Below are positions 23,216 to 35,735 of a stretch of 64,000 nt of DNA, piece after piece. The stretch's first letter is position 1, and every line of letters begins with the position of its first letter. Origin of the DNA: Tamarix chinensis (taxonomy: Eukaryota; Streptophyta; Magnoliopsida; Caryophyllales; Tamaricaceae); contig CM060180.1 in the NCBI GenBank assembly GCA_030549775.1, positions 91,286,172 through 91,350,171 of the forward strand, read 5' to 3'. The notes beneath the pieces were generated by a model, which had not been told where the DNA came from, did not search any database, and was given only the letters and a program-made list of their open reading frames with translations. A program made the translations under genes and the position numbers.

Positions 23216-26200
23216 GCATAGCTGAGACACACTCTTGATTCCAATTGGAATCATTTTCATCATCACATTCATTGGCATTTATTTTCTTTGTAGATAGTAC
23301 CACATACCATATGTTATCAGTAAGATTAGTGACAAAGAATACTTGTATCACTTGTGATGCCAAGATGAATGGGCCTTGTTTATGACTTGCCCTATTGAGA
23401 TCTACTAATGTGAATCCATCTTCATATCTAACCCCATAGCTATTATCAACTCATCTGCATCCGAATATAGTGAATTTAAATATAGTGTAATCTAACTCCC
23501 ATATCTGTTCAATCACACTATAATAATTCATATCTGCATAGGATTCTATCCCTTTACACTAGCAACATGCATTATCTTAGCTACTAAAGTCACCCCAATG
23601 TTCTGTATTGTACTTTTCTCATCTTGTTATTTTGTATGAAAATTGTAATCGTTGATCACATAACTGGTATATAAAAAAACTTTAGAACGAGGTTCTTGAG
23701 ATAGCTAATGTAGGTTTTTGGAAATAGAAGTTGGGGAATATCCAATAAGTGGAATAATGTGATCTCTTATCCAATCAATAAAGGAAAGGTTATATTTATT
23801 GATTATCCATTTCTAAGCCTTTGGTGGATTTTCAATCCGTAATGAAAGCATATGTTCTTCAATATACAGCTGAACATCATTACTGTTGTGTAATACATAT
23901 ATATGTTCTTTACAGAATATGTCAGGGTCTACACGCCCAAATCTTTTTCCCTAATACCTTGTCCTTCAATTTTTTCTGCATGTCAAGACTTAGGAATACC
24001 AAGAGCTTCAACATTTAACTATCAATAATGCATCCTTCTAGAAGATATCAATTCTTCACATAACCTTCGACCAAATTCATAAACCACTCAAAGGGGTACA
24101 TTCAGTGCCCATGAGCAAGTCCTAAAATTTTTTATCTCATAGATTAAATGAACAGTTAGATATACAATAATATCAAAGAATGAGGGTGGAAAATATATTT
24201 TAAGCTAGCACAAAGTAATCACAATCCCTCTATACAAGGCATCCAAACTATCAGGATGTATGACTTTGAAGCAGAAGGTGTTAAAGAACCAAAAAAGCCT
24301 CGTGATAGTAATTCAAACACACTTTGGGAAATTTCCATCTATAGCTATTGGCAATAAGTGCTGCATCAAAATGTGACAATTATGAGAGTACATGTTCATT
24401 AGTTTCAACTTTTTCATCGACATGAGTCTTTTGACATTTGAAGAATACCCTTCAGGAACCTTGATATTGTTAAAGAATTCACAAAATAAAATTTTCTTTT
24501 TTCTAGAAAGAGTATGACAAGTCGGTGGTAAATAAATTCTTCTTCCATTGTCTCGCAGTGCCAGTTCTTGTCTAATATCCATTTCTTCCATCTTCATTTA
24601 GGCATTGATGCCATATTTATTCTTTCATAGAACATTAAATAATATACCAATAAGACTATCACATAAATTTTTCTCGATATGCATCACATCAAGGGCATGT
24701 CTCATGTACAGAGATTCCCAATAAGGAAGGTCGAAGAATATTAACATCACCTAACTAATGGAGGCTTATCTTTATTATTATTCCCAAACTTGACACTCAA
24801 ATGTTTCATCTTCAGCCACACTTGTCAACCCACCAATCGGATTGGTGCCTGCCCTTCTTCCTAGAACCATTGAACGTTTTTCTTTACCTATGATAATGCT
24901 GATTTTTTGGTAAAAATCTACAATGCCCAAGGAAGACAATATTTTGGCCATGTGTTAGCTAAAAAAATGAAGTATTCTCCTCACATATCAGGTATGCAAA
25001 ATGGCCTTTCACACTATGCCCTGACAAGGTGCCATACATCTAAAAATCATTTATAGTAAAGATAACATTACTCTCAAAGTAAAATTTCATTCACTATATG
25101 TATCAAATACTTTAATGTCCATGTCTCACAAGAACTTCAAATCATCAATCAAAAGTGCCATATAAACATCAATATCATTCCCCGTTGCTTTGGCCCTGAA
25201 ATGAGTAAAGATAGCATCATATACTTGCGTTTTATATGGATCCACAGAGGTAGAAAAATCACCGGCCATAAATTATAGCTGCTTTGATTATGCGGATTCA
25301 TTCCATCTGTAAAAAGCAGAAGGCACATATTTCTTGCTTCTTTACCGAATTTGGGGAATAAGTCATCAATCACCATCTATTGTAGAGAGTCAGATGGATA
25401 TCTAAGAAGCCTGTCATCTATCTTCTCATTAGTATGCCATCTCAAATTCTTAGCATCTTCAACATCATTAAACATCCGCCTTAATCTTGGTATTATAGGA
25501 AAATACCATAACACCTCAGCAGAAACCTTATTCTTCTTGTATCATGGTGCTTTGCATTCAGGATTAGGACAACTATCCAAAGACACATTCTCATTGTGAA
25601 ATAATATATAATCATTAGGGCATACGTGTATCTTCTCATAACTCATGCCCATAGAGGAAATAATCTTCTTTGCTTCATAGGTACGATTGGAAAGGACATT
25701 GTCATTAGGAAGCATATCCTTTACAAGTGTTAATAAATCCATGAAGCTCTTATCACTCCATCCATTAAATGCTTTTATGTTGTACAACCTTAAAATAGTG
25801 GATAATCGAGTAAACATCTTACAATCACCATATAAAGGTTTCATTGAGTCCTTCAATAACTTCTCGAACATTTTGGACAATCCCAAACACTTTTCTCAAC
25901 CTTTTGAGTCATCTCTTCTAATAAATGTCCCCCATAGTTTTAAAATGATGACCAACTACTTTCCCTCCTAACTTCCTCATTATCATATTTAGACTCTATC
26001 TCAACATGCCATATCCAATAAGTGTAACTTGTATCAATTCCATACAAAAATAAATGATTTCTCAAATCATTAGCGTTGACACGCTAAATATAAGCATAGT
26101 TCAAATAAGGACAGACTATTCTACTAGAGTCCTGAGTAAGTTCAACTGTAAACTTGATGAAAAACTCCACTCCTTCATTATATTCTCTAGAAAAATGATT

Positions 26201-26224
26201 TCCAGACAACCATTTCCAATCCAT
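23216..26224 (-). pseudogene. TNP2-type CACTA transposase, copy A (decayed)
   Basis: Catalytic transposase gene of the En/Spm family (TNPD/TNP2 type). The start is at 26224, where the reading matches the MDRKWLS start of copy C. In order: a Transpos_assoc zinc-binding domain (to about 25990); the linker and FEKLL-D-KPLYGDC block (25886 onward); the MSYEKIH-CPNDYILFHN block (about 25640); Transposase_21 core (25540-24600); a YLPPTCHTLSRK block (24530); DUF4218 around 24200-23900; and DUF4216 (FVTNLTDNIWYVVLSTKK) near 23330-23280. The C-terminal end continues past copy B at about 20985-20830 and ends in a GT splice-donor-like site. Many stops and shifts interrupt it. Confidence 0.88.
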
Positions 26225-26582
26225 AGTTTTTCAATCTAGATGTATCCCACACAAAAGTAATTATTATAAATCAATTCAATCATAAGTTTAATAATTCACA
26301 AATCGCTTATGCTTAGAAAGAACTAATCTCAAATGTATCATGCTATTTTGTATATATATACAAATCATGATAACATGTTTCCAAAAAGATATCAATACTC
26401 AAACTGATCATACTTAGAAAGAGTTTATACATACATACATACATACATATATAAATACATAGAAAAAGATTATACAATGGTCCAAATTACATACTACAGA
26501 ATTAAATTAATAGCAGCACTATATAGATCAAAAGGTTGCTAAAGCCCAAACACCTAACTAAGAAAAACTCATAACCATAAAA

Positions 26583-27056
26583 CTAAATCCCTTGGTAGCC
26601 TCGTCGAGCCTGACTAATAGCTATCATTCTCAAAGTCTACTCATCTCGATATGTCACCTATTCTCTCACATCATTAATAAAGAGTCTAGTCACAGATATT
26701 CTAGGGTAATCGAGGTGGATACTCGGGGGCAAGTTATGACGAAACCTTCACTGACCATCAATCACCATCAGCTCTCTAGATGTCTAATCATGCCCTTTTG
26801 CAAATACCTCACTCTCAATAAATCTCGAGTGTGGTGCATCAATGTGGTAGACAAACCAATGCAAACAAGTAGATGTAGCTAACGACCATGGCTCTGTCTG
26901 AGGCAGGGTCAAGAGTATATGATACGATCTGAAATGGAATGGGTCATAGGATGCACCACTCGCATACAACCGACCTAGCTCGTTGTTTAACCATATGACA
27001 TGAGTTCGTAGATCAGCATGTGGTACCATGCATAGATATTGTGGAGGGTATGTCAT
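26583..27056 (-). pseudogene. 157-codon ORF upstream of TNP2 in CACTA copy A; function unknown, four stops
   Basis: The frame starts MTYPPQYLCMVPH and its last sense codons read SQARRGYQGI before TAG at 26583-26585, 474 nt in total. Four internal nonsense changes are visible against copy C (AGG to TAG, TGG to TGA, CAA to TAG, TGG to TAG). Over the first 63 residues it is about 70 % identical to the copy C protein by hand alignment. Copy C has the same length apart from one extra T. It lies about 360 bp upstream of the TNP2 start, after a possible TTCTCATTTATAG splice acceptor. I do not recognise the family. No signal peptide or membrane segment is evident; it is rich in Tyr, His, Ser and Arg. 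Confidence 0.7.
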
Positions 27057-27538
27057 CTCACCACCTATAAATGAGAATTACTAAATCTTATCATCAAGGT
27101 TGTTCTTGAAAGGATCTAAATTACAAAAAATGTAAACTCTTCAACTAGCTAGACAAATCATAAATTTATTCTACCATATCTTAATCAACTATGTAAAGCT
27201 AACAACATGCCCACATAAGATACTCATCATAAAACTTAAAATCTTGAATTGATTTTTATTTATTTCTTAATTGATATAAATGTGTCATTAAATATCAATA
27301 AATTTACTCCCACTAGATTTTTCAATGAGTTAAGTTATATCAAACTTCGTCTTATTATACTCGACATGTTTAAAATAAGGACATAATTTTGAGTTATATA
27401 TTTAACAAACCGGCTGAACATCAAACTATCATCAAATCGTTCAAGCTCCGCATAATAAAATCAAATAGATATTAATAAGATAATATAATATAGGTTAAGT
27501 ATAATGATATGATATTATTAATATTAGAGTTGAGAACT

Positions 27539-30212
27539 TGTAACACCCCCAAAATTCACTACTGAAAAATTTCGTTTTATTAAAAGATAATTGCGGAAGC
27601 AGATAAATAAAATGTGAACTTTGGGAGTATTACTGCCATACATCTTTTACTTTACAAATTACTATTTTACCCTTTCACATCCAAGATTACCATCTTTATC
27701 TTTCCTTACATAATTACCATTTTGCCCTTCTTTTTCAAATTACCATATTACCCCTTTACTTATAAATTACCACTTCACCATTCACTTATAAAATTTACCA
27801 TACTACCCTTTTACTTATGAAATTACGATTTTGCACCTCTACCTCCAAAATTACCATAATGCCCTTTTACTTGAAAAATTACCATAATGCGCTCCTTCAT
27901 CCAAAATTACTATTTTACCCCTACTTCCAAAATTATCATTCTTACCACTTATAAAATTATCATTTGGCCATTTAGTCATAAAATTACCATATTATTCTTT
28001 TATCTCAAAAATTACCAAAATACCCTTTTCACTTATAAAATTTCCATTCAACCCCTCTATTCACCATTTTTATGAATTTACTAACACTACATAAAATAAT
28101 GATATTAATACTTCAGTTTTATCATCTAAGTCCACCAACTTTTCATTATTCAACATAATACTCATTAGAAACTACATACATTAATTCACATACCTCATAA
28201 GCATAATTACTAAAATACCCTTAGACAATAACATTATTCATGCATTAGCAACATGATACATCATAAACAAGCATTTAACATTTCCATCAATAATCAAACT
28301 CCTTCCTTAATTAACATACCTACATATGGCGCAAAAGTTATCATGTTTTTTCTTTTTATCAAACAATATAAGAAACCATATACATATCATGCTAAGCACA
28401 CAAAACATGCATAAAATCATACTAAACCCTTAATGTGCTAGCATACGTTTTTCCATATATTTAAGGGAGGATTAACGGTTACCTTAATCCCGCAAAATAT
28501 CAAATCTTACCAAGCATAATTAGCAACTCAACACCTAAAAATAATATCCATCATTATTGTTAGAAATAAGAAGTTAAAAAGGATAAAACTTTATAAAACA
28601 AATTTATTTAATAATAATACACTTTAATTAAATATAGATATACCTAAAAAATTTTCCAAACAAATTCCCAATTAAGGGGGAGCTCACGCTGCATGGGCAG
28701 CGTGAGTTTCATGCAAAAACCATGGGGGAAAAAGGCTCAAAGAGGGTGAAGGGAGCAAATTTTGTTATTTTCGGGTTAGGTTCTTTAGGCTAGAAAAGAA
28801 GGTGGTTAGGGGAGGTTCTAAGGTAGGTGAACGGTGCAGAAGTGAAGAGGGGGTGTACGTGGAGGCTAAGGGTGGTTTCAAGGCGGGATAGGGCGGCGGA
28901 TACGGCGGCGGCAAGGCGGCGAAGGTGGCTGCTGAAGTGGGTCGAGGTGGAAGGGCTGAGAAGGAAGGAAAAGTGGAGGGGTGCAAGGGTTTTTTTTCGG
29001 CCAATTAAGGCATGGCGGTTGTAGAGGGGGTTGCAGGGTGTCGAACGGTGGGTTGGGTGGCGGCAGAGGTGGCCGGACGGCGGCGGAAGTGGCGGTTGCA
29101 GGCGGCTCGGTGGTAAGGGGGAAAAACTGGGGAGAAAAGAAAAGGGGTCGAGAAGGGAGGGAGTGTAGGGCTCGAGGGGCGGCGTGGTGGTGCAGGGTGG
29201 TAGTAGGCGGTGGCAGAAGGCGGCGCAGGGGCTGGGCGAGGTGGTGCAGGCGGCGGTGGGCAGCGGTGATAAAAAAAATGTGGAGGAGAATGGAGGGAGA
29301 AGGAAGGAGAGAAAAGGGAGCTCGGGGAAGGAGAAGAGCTCGAAAATGAGGGGAATGGAGGGCTGGGGAGATGGAGAAAAAGAAGAGGGAGAAGAGAGGG
29401 GCAGGGATGGCCGGCGATCGGTGCTACAGGTGGCAGGTGGTGGTCGGGTGGCAGGGGAAAAAGAGGGAAGAAGAAGGAAAGGGAGAGACCATGCGGGGCT
29501 GTGGTCGAGGGCTGGTTTGGCTCGAAAAGGGAAGGAAAACGACGGGGGAAGAGAGAGAGGGAGAGGGAGGTAGGTGGTGGCCAGGTTGCAGGGCAGCTCG
29601 GTGGTCGGGCATGGCGGCAGGTATGGTGATGAGGACGGGTCGGGGTCTCGGGGTGATCGAAGAAGAAAGAAAATAGGGAGAGGGAAGGAGACCCGACCGG
29701 CGCATAAGAAAAATAACAAGCGGCCGGCCCGGTTCAGGGGAGAAAGGAGGGCTGGTGCGTGTAGGGCGAACGGGCCCGTGGCCCAAGCGGGGGGGAGAGG
29801 GGGTGGTGCAGCCGGGAGGACGGCCCAAGGAGGAGGAAAAGGGAAAAAAAGAGAAGAAAGGAAAAAGTGTAAAAAGGGAAATGGAAAAATAGTAAAATAA
29901 ATTAAATTAATTTATAAAATTATAAAATGTAATATTCTTGGTAAATTATTTAATTTAATAATTTAATTTATTATAATCTAATATATTAGTTTAAAAAGGA
30001 TAAAGTTGGTAAAATATTAGTTTGAGAATTTATTTAAATAAAAATAATATGATAATTAGCAAAATATTTATATCTAATTTATTAAATAATTTTATCCAAA
30101 TTTATATACTCTAAATCCATAAAATAATTAAAATAAATAATTTTACAAACAAATTTTATTTCAAACAAAGTCATTTATTAAAATAGGTTTTTGAAATTTT
30201 TGGGGTATTACA
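27539..30212 (-). mobile_element. Solo LTR (1581-5692 family), reverse, inside CACTA copy A leader
   Basis: It begins TGTAACACCCCCAAAATTCA and ends GGGGTATTACA, as does the 6019-14373 LTR. It contains the AAATTACC tandem array (27640-28060), a GGGAGCTCACGCTGCATGGG segment, a large purine/CpG-rich tract (28790-29900) and an AT-rich end. It lacks the CCACTAGTGAATAATAGTGG-type region, so it is internally deleted (2.67 kb). No clean 5-bp duplication is visible. Its flanks correspond to continuous sequence in copy C, between the telomere-like repeats and the 157-codon ORF. Confidence 0.8.
27640..28060. repeat. Tandem AAATTACCATTTTGCCC array, third copy
   Basis: About 14 units of 25-30 bp of the same minisatellite as at 8085-8945, inside the reverse solo LTR. 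Confidence 0.85.
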
Positions 30213-30261
30213 ATAATGTATATAATAGTTTGTTATAAGAGAACATATAAATTATTATATT

Positions 30262-30350
30262 TAGTATAATAAATCCTAAACCCTAACCTTAATAAATTAT
30301 AATAAAAACTAACCCTAATCTAATCCTAAACCTAGCTAACTATAATTAAA
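30262..30350. repeat. Telomere-like CCCTAA repeats in CACTA copy A leader
   Basis: Degenerate AACCCTAA units (AAACCCTAACC, TAACCCTAATC, TAAACCCTAATA). They are the reverse complement of the TTAGGG-rich stretch at 60714-60868 in copy C, so this is a family feature. Confidence 0.7.
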
Positions 30351-30644
30351 CCCTAATATATCCATTATTATTATTATTATTATTATTATGAAAAAAATCA
30401 TTATTATTATTATACATAATTATTCCTCTCTATATAATTATTCACTTTTATATCTTCTTTATTTTCTATGTCTATTAAATCCTCGTCAAATAAAAATCAT
30501 TAGTATGCATCTCTAATTAAAATATCATTTCATGATGTGCATATGTAAAATATATTTTCATTTAATTATATGACATTTCCTAACAACCTAGTATCCTATA
30601 CTTATAATGAAAATGTATATGTATATATATATATATATATATAT

Positions 30645-32435
30645 TGATAAGTTCATATTTTGACATATTTTATATCTTTATAATGTTAGTTTTAAATATT
30701 TTATTTAAGGAATATAAGTAAGTAATTATGATTTTATACTTAAATGGTAATAGTTACATAAATATTATTATTTAAGTTAAAATGACATAAATTAATAATA
30801 TTATTTATTAATTTTTATTAAAATTTATTTTACAGCTATTGTTTTTAAATAAAAAAAAAACCGGACCTTGGACCAACCTGGAAACAAAACAAAGAACACA
30901 AAGCCGAACAATGGTCAGGAGAGCTGAGTGAGCCGAAGAAAAGAAGAGAAGAGTCAGCAGGGCTAATGTGGAAGAAGAGGTACCGAAATTAAAGGAGCGG
31001 CAGAGCCACAAGAAAAAGCGACGCGAGGGGACCACACGAAACGAAAGAGAAAAGGCAAGTCGGCCGCACGAAACGAAAAATGTAGTTGGAGAAGTCATGA
31101 GTACGAAGCCGCAGAAAAAGGAGAGCTGCAGAGGAAGCAGCAGTAAGGCGGCAGAGAAAAGAAAGAGAGAGAGAGAGAGAGAGAGTAGGAGGAAGCCGCC
31201 GAAAACGAGAGGGACCGCACGCACGGATCGAAGCCTCAACACACGCACAACGGAGAATAAGGAATCAGCTGGTACACGCAAAAAAAGAAAACAAAGAAAT
31301 TATTTGAATGAAAATTCAAGACCACCGAGAGAAGAGGGAATATGAAAGAAATTTAACGGGTAAAATTTATTTTAGATAAAATTAATTTTTTTATCCAAAT
31401 AAATTTTTGATCTTTTATTCATAATTAATTCTGATTATTTTTTTCTTTATTTTAATTTATATTTTGGATATATATTTTTGTGAAATTAATTTAATAATTA
31501 TGGTTGGCTGAATATTTGTTGCTAGGGAATAAATTAAAACCCTAGATTAGGGTTTGAATTATAATTTTATTTTCTTTGTTTTGTGAGATTGTTTCTTGAC
31601 TCTATTTTAATTACTATCGTTTATATTTATATAATTCTGTCAAGTATAATTTATTTGGTGGATGTCTTGTTCTGGTTTCCTCATAAGTGACAGTATGTAT
31701 GATTATTTACTTACTAGATGGCCATATGAATATAATAGAATTTATATGTATAAATTGCAGCTAGGTTAGATAACAATTCACCTAATAGTTTTGTGATTCT
31801 AACCAAAGTAGTAAGATATTTAGATAGGTGTGGGTTAAAGAAAGGAAATACAGCTAGACATGTTTTGTGTGCTAGTTTGGGTACTTAGATTGACAACCTT
31901 CCAATTATACGTAATGCATTAAATCTAGTTAAATGTAGGAGCCGCTTGTTGCTGCTATCCTACTAGTATTTAATAGGGTTAATATTGACGCTTTGTCGTA
32001 TTAATTAATTAAGGAAAGTAATATTAGGTGTATGGACCTGCTTTTCATGTACAACTTGGTTGATCTCATTCTCATGATTAAATATTGACTTAGAATTAAT
32101 ATTATACTTTTAACCCAATCTAGTGGTGGATTTTGAATTCCCTAGCATATTTATCATATATACAATTTTCCATAATTTCTATTATTATTTTATTTAATTT
32201 TAGTTATTGCTTTTATTATTTTATTATTTTCATCATCTTCTATTTTTATAACCCCTATTAGTATATTTATTTATTTATTTTGTGTTATTTAGGGTTTTTA
32301 TTTTTAATGTTATTTTTAAGCTATTTAAATAGAGGTGAGCCCTCTCAATCTTCGATTTAGAACGATACCCTTATTTATCAGTACTATAAGTGATAACAAG
32401 AGGGTTTAAATTGTGTGCTGGCTGCGGCCACACCA
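30645..32435 (+). mobile_element. LTR-like element, 1.8 kb, inserted in (TA)n of CACTA copy A
   Basis: It begins TGATAAGTTCATATTTTG and ends GCGGCCACACCA, flanked on both sides by TATAT, a duplication that is weak evidence because the site is a TA repeat. The interior has a purine/CpG-rich block (30890-31340) and an AT-rich stretch with AAACCCTAGATTAGGG. Copy C has nothing comparable at this place, which supports a later insertion. The style resembles solo LTRs of Tat/Athila-type or other non-coding LTR elements. No coding domain is recognised. Confidence 0.6.
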
Positions 32436-32689
32436 TATATATATAGTTTTTATGAGTGATATTACTAATATTTTTAAGTATTTTATTTCTCGTAGTAATT
32501 AAGCACTACAATGGTGTATATATATATGTGTGTGAGGTTAGCTAACACACTCATGCATGTAAATATATAACACTGACAAATTCAACAACGAACACTAATA
32601 TTTTTCCCCAACACATTCAACAACACACTTTTCAATTACAAACTGTAATTTTTCGATAATAAACAGTGCAACCTACATCAACATGCATG

Positions 32690-32692
<3 letters not shown>

Positions 32693-32754
<62 letters not shown>
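32693..32754. repeat. (TA)31 microsatellite in CACTA copy A leader
   Basis: A perfect (TA)n run. Copy C has a (TA)n run in the corresponding leader position at 60194-60250, so the microsatellite is shared by the family. Confidence 0.95.
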
Positions 32755-32756
<2 letters not shown>

Positions 32757-33149
32757 AGAAAAAGCTACGCGCGGAAGAAGAAAACCATATGTAAAAGGAG
32801 CGGTGGCGAGAAAGAGAATCGATGATGAGCAGGAGGAGAGCGCTAACAACCTATAAACACGGCGGAGCAAGAAGGACCAAGTGTAAGCAAGGTGTGCAAG
32901 AATGGCAACACATGCAACGTCGAGAATGGCAGTGATATGGTAGTGCAAGCGAAAGAGTGGTTGCTCGGAGTTAGTGGTGCTAAAGAAAATAAGTGGTGGT
33001 TTCCTGGAGTTGAGAGGAGCCGAAGTGGTGGTGCACGGTGTGGTTGTGTGAGGGTTTGCAAAAGAATGAGAGTAAGAGAGGGAAGGTGCAGAATGAGAGA
33101 GTCTCAAATTTTTAGCACAAAAAAAGAACCAAAAGAAATAAAAGGAAGA

Positions 33150-33510
33150 AGATTAGGGTTTTAATAACAGTTCTTACAGGAACCTTTATTAAAAGTTTAT
33201 TTAACAATAGTTCTTCAAAGAACCATTGTTAAAACATGTTTTAATAATGACTATTATAGAGATCGCTATTAAAAACCCAGGGGACTTTTAATAACAGCTC
33301 CTATAATAACTGTTGTTAGAATATCTTTTAATAATGATTTTTCATATACTGTTATTAAAAATACCGTGTATAATTTTAGAGTGGAGGTTTTAATAATGAT
33401 TTTTAACCATAACAGTTTTTAAAACTTCCTAAACTATCCTGAGCAATAATTTTCACATGTTTGGCAACGATTTCAAAACCACCGTTATTAATGTGTCATT
33501 ATTATTTTCC
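33150..33510. repeat. CACTA copy A 5' subterminal palindrome array
   Basis: TTTTAATAACAGTT ... AACCTTTATTAAAA-type pairs, more diverged than in B or C, with many CG to TG or CA changes. Confidence 0.85.
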
Positions 33511-33525
33511 TTTTCCATAGTCATG

Positions 33526-35160
33526 TATGCCCCATGAATTATGATAAAAAAATTTTATATGAAGTGTTTAGAGTATTTTTGAATGACCTGAGTTTGTTAA
33601 AGTATGAAAATAGTTGATTTGGAAATAGTAATCCTAAAACAAGAAGGCTATTATTACGTATGTGAAACGGTAGAGTTAGACCACGAAATCTGAATATGTT
33701 GTTAATATTAGTATTCTGGGAACGTATATTAAATTTGGTAATTGTTTGATTCCTATAGGAAAAGTGATGATGGATTTGTGAAATTAGGGCTTATATGCCA
33801 AAGAATAGTAATATTTGAGATAGGGTTATTATTGTATGTGCAAGACCTTAGAGTTAGGCCTTGAAATTCAAGTATGTTGATAAAGATAATATTTGAAGAA
33901 CTGGTACTAAGTTTGGTGGTTAAAAGACATGTAGGAGAAAAGTTACTATAAATGTGTGAAATGAGGGTTTTAAGGAATGTAAAGCTCTTATCCCTAAAAA
34001 ACTTCCTTATGATCCTGTGATGTGTCTTACCTACTCTACACATGTTCTACACTTATCAAATCAATCGTGAATAAGACATTAATCATTTGAAAGATCATGA
34101 GAGTCGGGCCAGGGTATTTTATAGCTCCATTCCACCGGATAATAATAGTGGCTTAGGTGTGTTGTCACTGAGATGTGCTTCAAACCATTCCATCAGTTTA
34201 AGAATAGTGGCTCAAAATCATTTTTCCTTTAAATGTGTTGGATCTATTCCATCAGATGATAATAGTAGCTCAGATGTATTTTTTCTAAGAGGTGCTTCAG
34301 TGTATTCAGTCAGATAAGAATAGTGGGGCCACATACTCATCGTGAGTAAGAATATGATTTGAGATAAGTAACATAATGGATAAAATACTAATAACTTACA
34401 GTCGAATAATAAGTGATATAGGACCAAGGTTAGATCTATTCTACCGGATGGTAACATTGACTTAGGTGTGTTATCCCTAAGGGTTGCTTTAAACCGTTCA
34501 AATTGTTTAAGATTAGTGGCTCAGGAGCATTATGATATGAGAGGTGTTGGATTCGTTTTGCCGAATGATAATTGTTGCTTAGGTGTGTTGCCCCTAAGGG
34601 GTGCTTTAGACTATTCCACCGGTTTAAGAATAGTAGGGTCCTTAAACTCAACATAAATAAACAAATGAAAATTCAATATATCTATAAAAAAAAGCCTTGT
34701 ATTATTTCTTAGCTTGTGATGTATTATGCGTATTGTATGTTACTTATTCTCTACTGTGCATGTGTGTATCTAATTGTATTCCGAACTCAATAGTATTTTC
34801 ACATAGCTCAATACATAGCATACTGATTACCCTTTTCATGGGTACTGCTCATTTCCATGAGCAGAGCACCCTGATGCTTTTGTGCAAGTTTATATGGTTT
34901 TGATTTAAGCTTTCAAAATTGTTGATGTCCTTGTTTATGTGGTTTTGTTTTAAGATTTCACAATTGCTTTAGTACTACTATTATTTCAAAGAAAATTGAT
35001 ACAGTAGACCTTATTCAATCTTGAGAACTGTGGGCTCCTAATGATGGCCTCTTTAGGCCCATAACTTATGTCAGTAACTCAGGCAATTATCATGAGACCT
35101 TAATTGGTCTACAACTTACCTCATAAATAATTATTACATCATCCATGATTATTTTATCCA
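33526..35160 (+). mobile_element. LTR-like segment, right half
   Basis: This continues the LTR interrupted by CACTA copy A. It contains CCGGATAATAATAGTGGC-like motifs shared with 4820-4900 and 6780-7100, and a TTTTCATGGGTACTGCTC-like stretch near 34830. The right boundary is not defined; recognisable LTR sequence fades out near 35160. Confidence 0.5.
34110..34650. repeat. Diverged tandem repeat, unit about 105-110 bp, about four copies
   Basis: Each unit carries a TTC-ACCGGATAATAATAGTGG-like start, GCTTAGGTGTGTT, and a GTGCTTTAAACC-like end. Clear copies start near 34125, 34245, 34437 and 34550. Confidence 0.7.
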
Positions 35161-35735
35161 CAAAAATACCATCGATTCTAACCCCCCCCCCACTCTCTCT
35201 CTTCTCACCTCTAACGTACTTCATTTTTATGTACTTATAAGGAATCCATGCAGATAAGTATAAATCACTATATAGATAGATATATCATAATGATATTATA
35301 ATATCAATAAGAGAGAGAGAAATTCGAACTTAGGATATCCGATACTCAGGCAATCCTAAGATACTTTGGTTAATACATCTATTTGGTTCCCAATATTGAA
35401 TCAAATGGTGGCATATATCAATAATACGATTTGCTTTTAGGCTGAAGTACCCATGGTAAGGCCCATCACGAACTATGTGGAATGATGCTGTACTCATGCC
35501 ATATTTAGGTTAGCTAGTCTTTCTCACTCTCCCCTCACCCGTTAAATTACTTCGGTTACTAATTAAGCATACCAACACTTTATTTCATTCAATCACCTGG
35601 CGAAAATTTCATTCGACCAGCCAACCAACAAAACATGTAGATACAACATTATTAGTTAGTGTGTATTACAAAAAAAATTAATGATAACACCAACTAGATG
35701 GTATATATAATACCAACAAACTCTATATTTCGATT
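35161..35735. other. Spacer downstream of the DUF642 gene
   Basis: A C10 run (35182-35191), CT and GA microsatellite runs and the probable 3' untranslated region of the minus-strand gene just below 35736. I see no gene in it. Confidence 0.5.

Larger units (their letters stand above)
16676..33525 (-). mobile_element. CACTA (En/Spm) transposon, copy A, 16.85 kb
   Basis: The right-hand terminus (5' end in element orientation) is at 33525 and reads, on the minus strand, CATGACTATGGAAAAGG, a decayed CACTACTACGG end. The left-hand terminus starts CACTACCCCAAAAAGGGG at 16676. The 3-bp target duplication TAT is at 16673-16675 and 33526-33528. Element order (minus strand): subterminal palindromes, leader with (TA)n, a 157-codon ORF, TNP2 transposase, a Transposase_24-like region, an Ulp1-like region, subterminal palindromes. 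Three younger insertions interrupt it: 20989-23212, 27539-30212 and 30645-32435. Without these the element is about 10.2 kb, a normal size for an autonomous plant CACTA. All genes are decayed. Confidence 0.92.

Noticed and set aside
28790..29900. Frames of 100-309 codons on both strands, rich in Pro/Ser or Gly/Arg
   Set aside because: Same purine/pyrimidine-rich LTR tract in reverse orientation; overlapping frames on both strands mark composition bias.
30808..31345. 157-codon minus and 125-codon plus frames
   Set aside because: They fall in a purine-rich block of an LTR-like insertion; no recognisable domain and both strands are open.
32673..33164. 144-codon minus frame including an IYIY repeat and a 90-codon plus frame
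   Set aside because: The first runs through a (TA)n run in the CACTA leader; the second is a shadow of the leader. Neither matches anything.
35290..35400. Stretch with ATTCGAACTTAGGAT, resembling a pol III B box (SINE or tRNA relic)
   Set aside because: No matching A box, cloverleaf or tail could be found; too weak to call.
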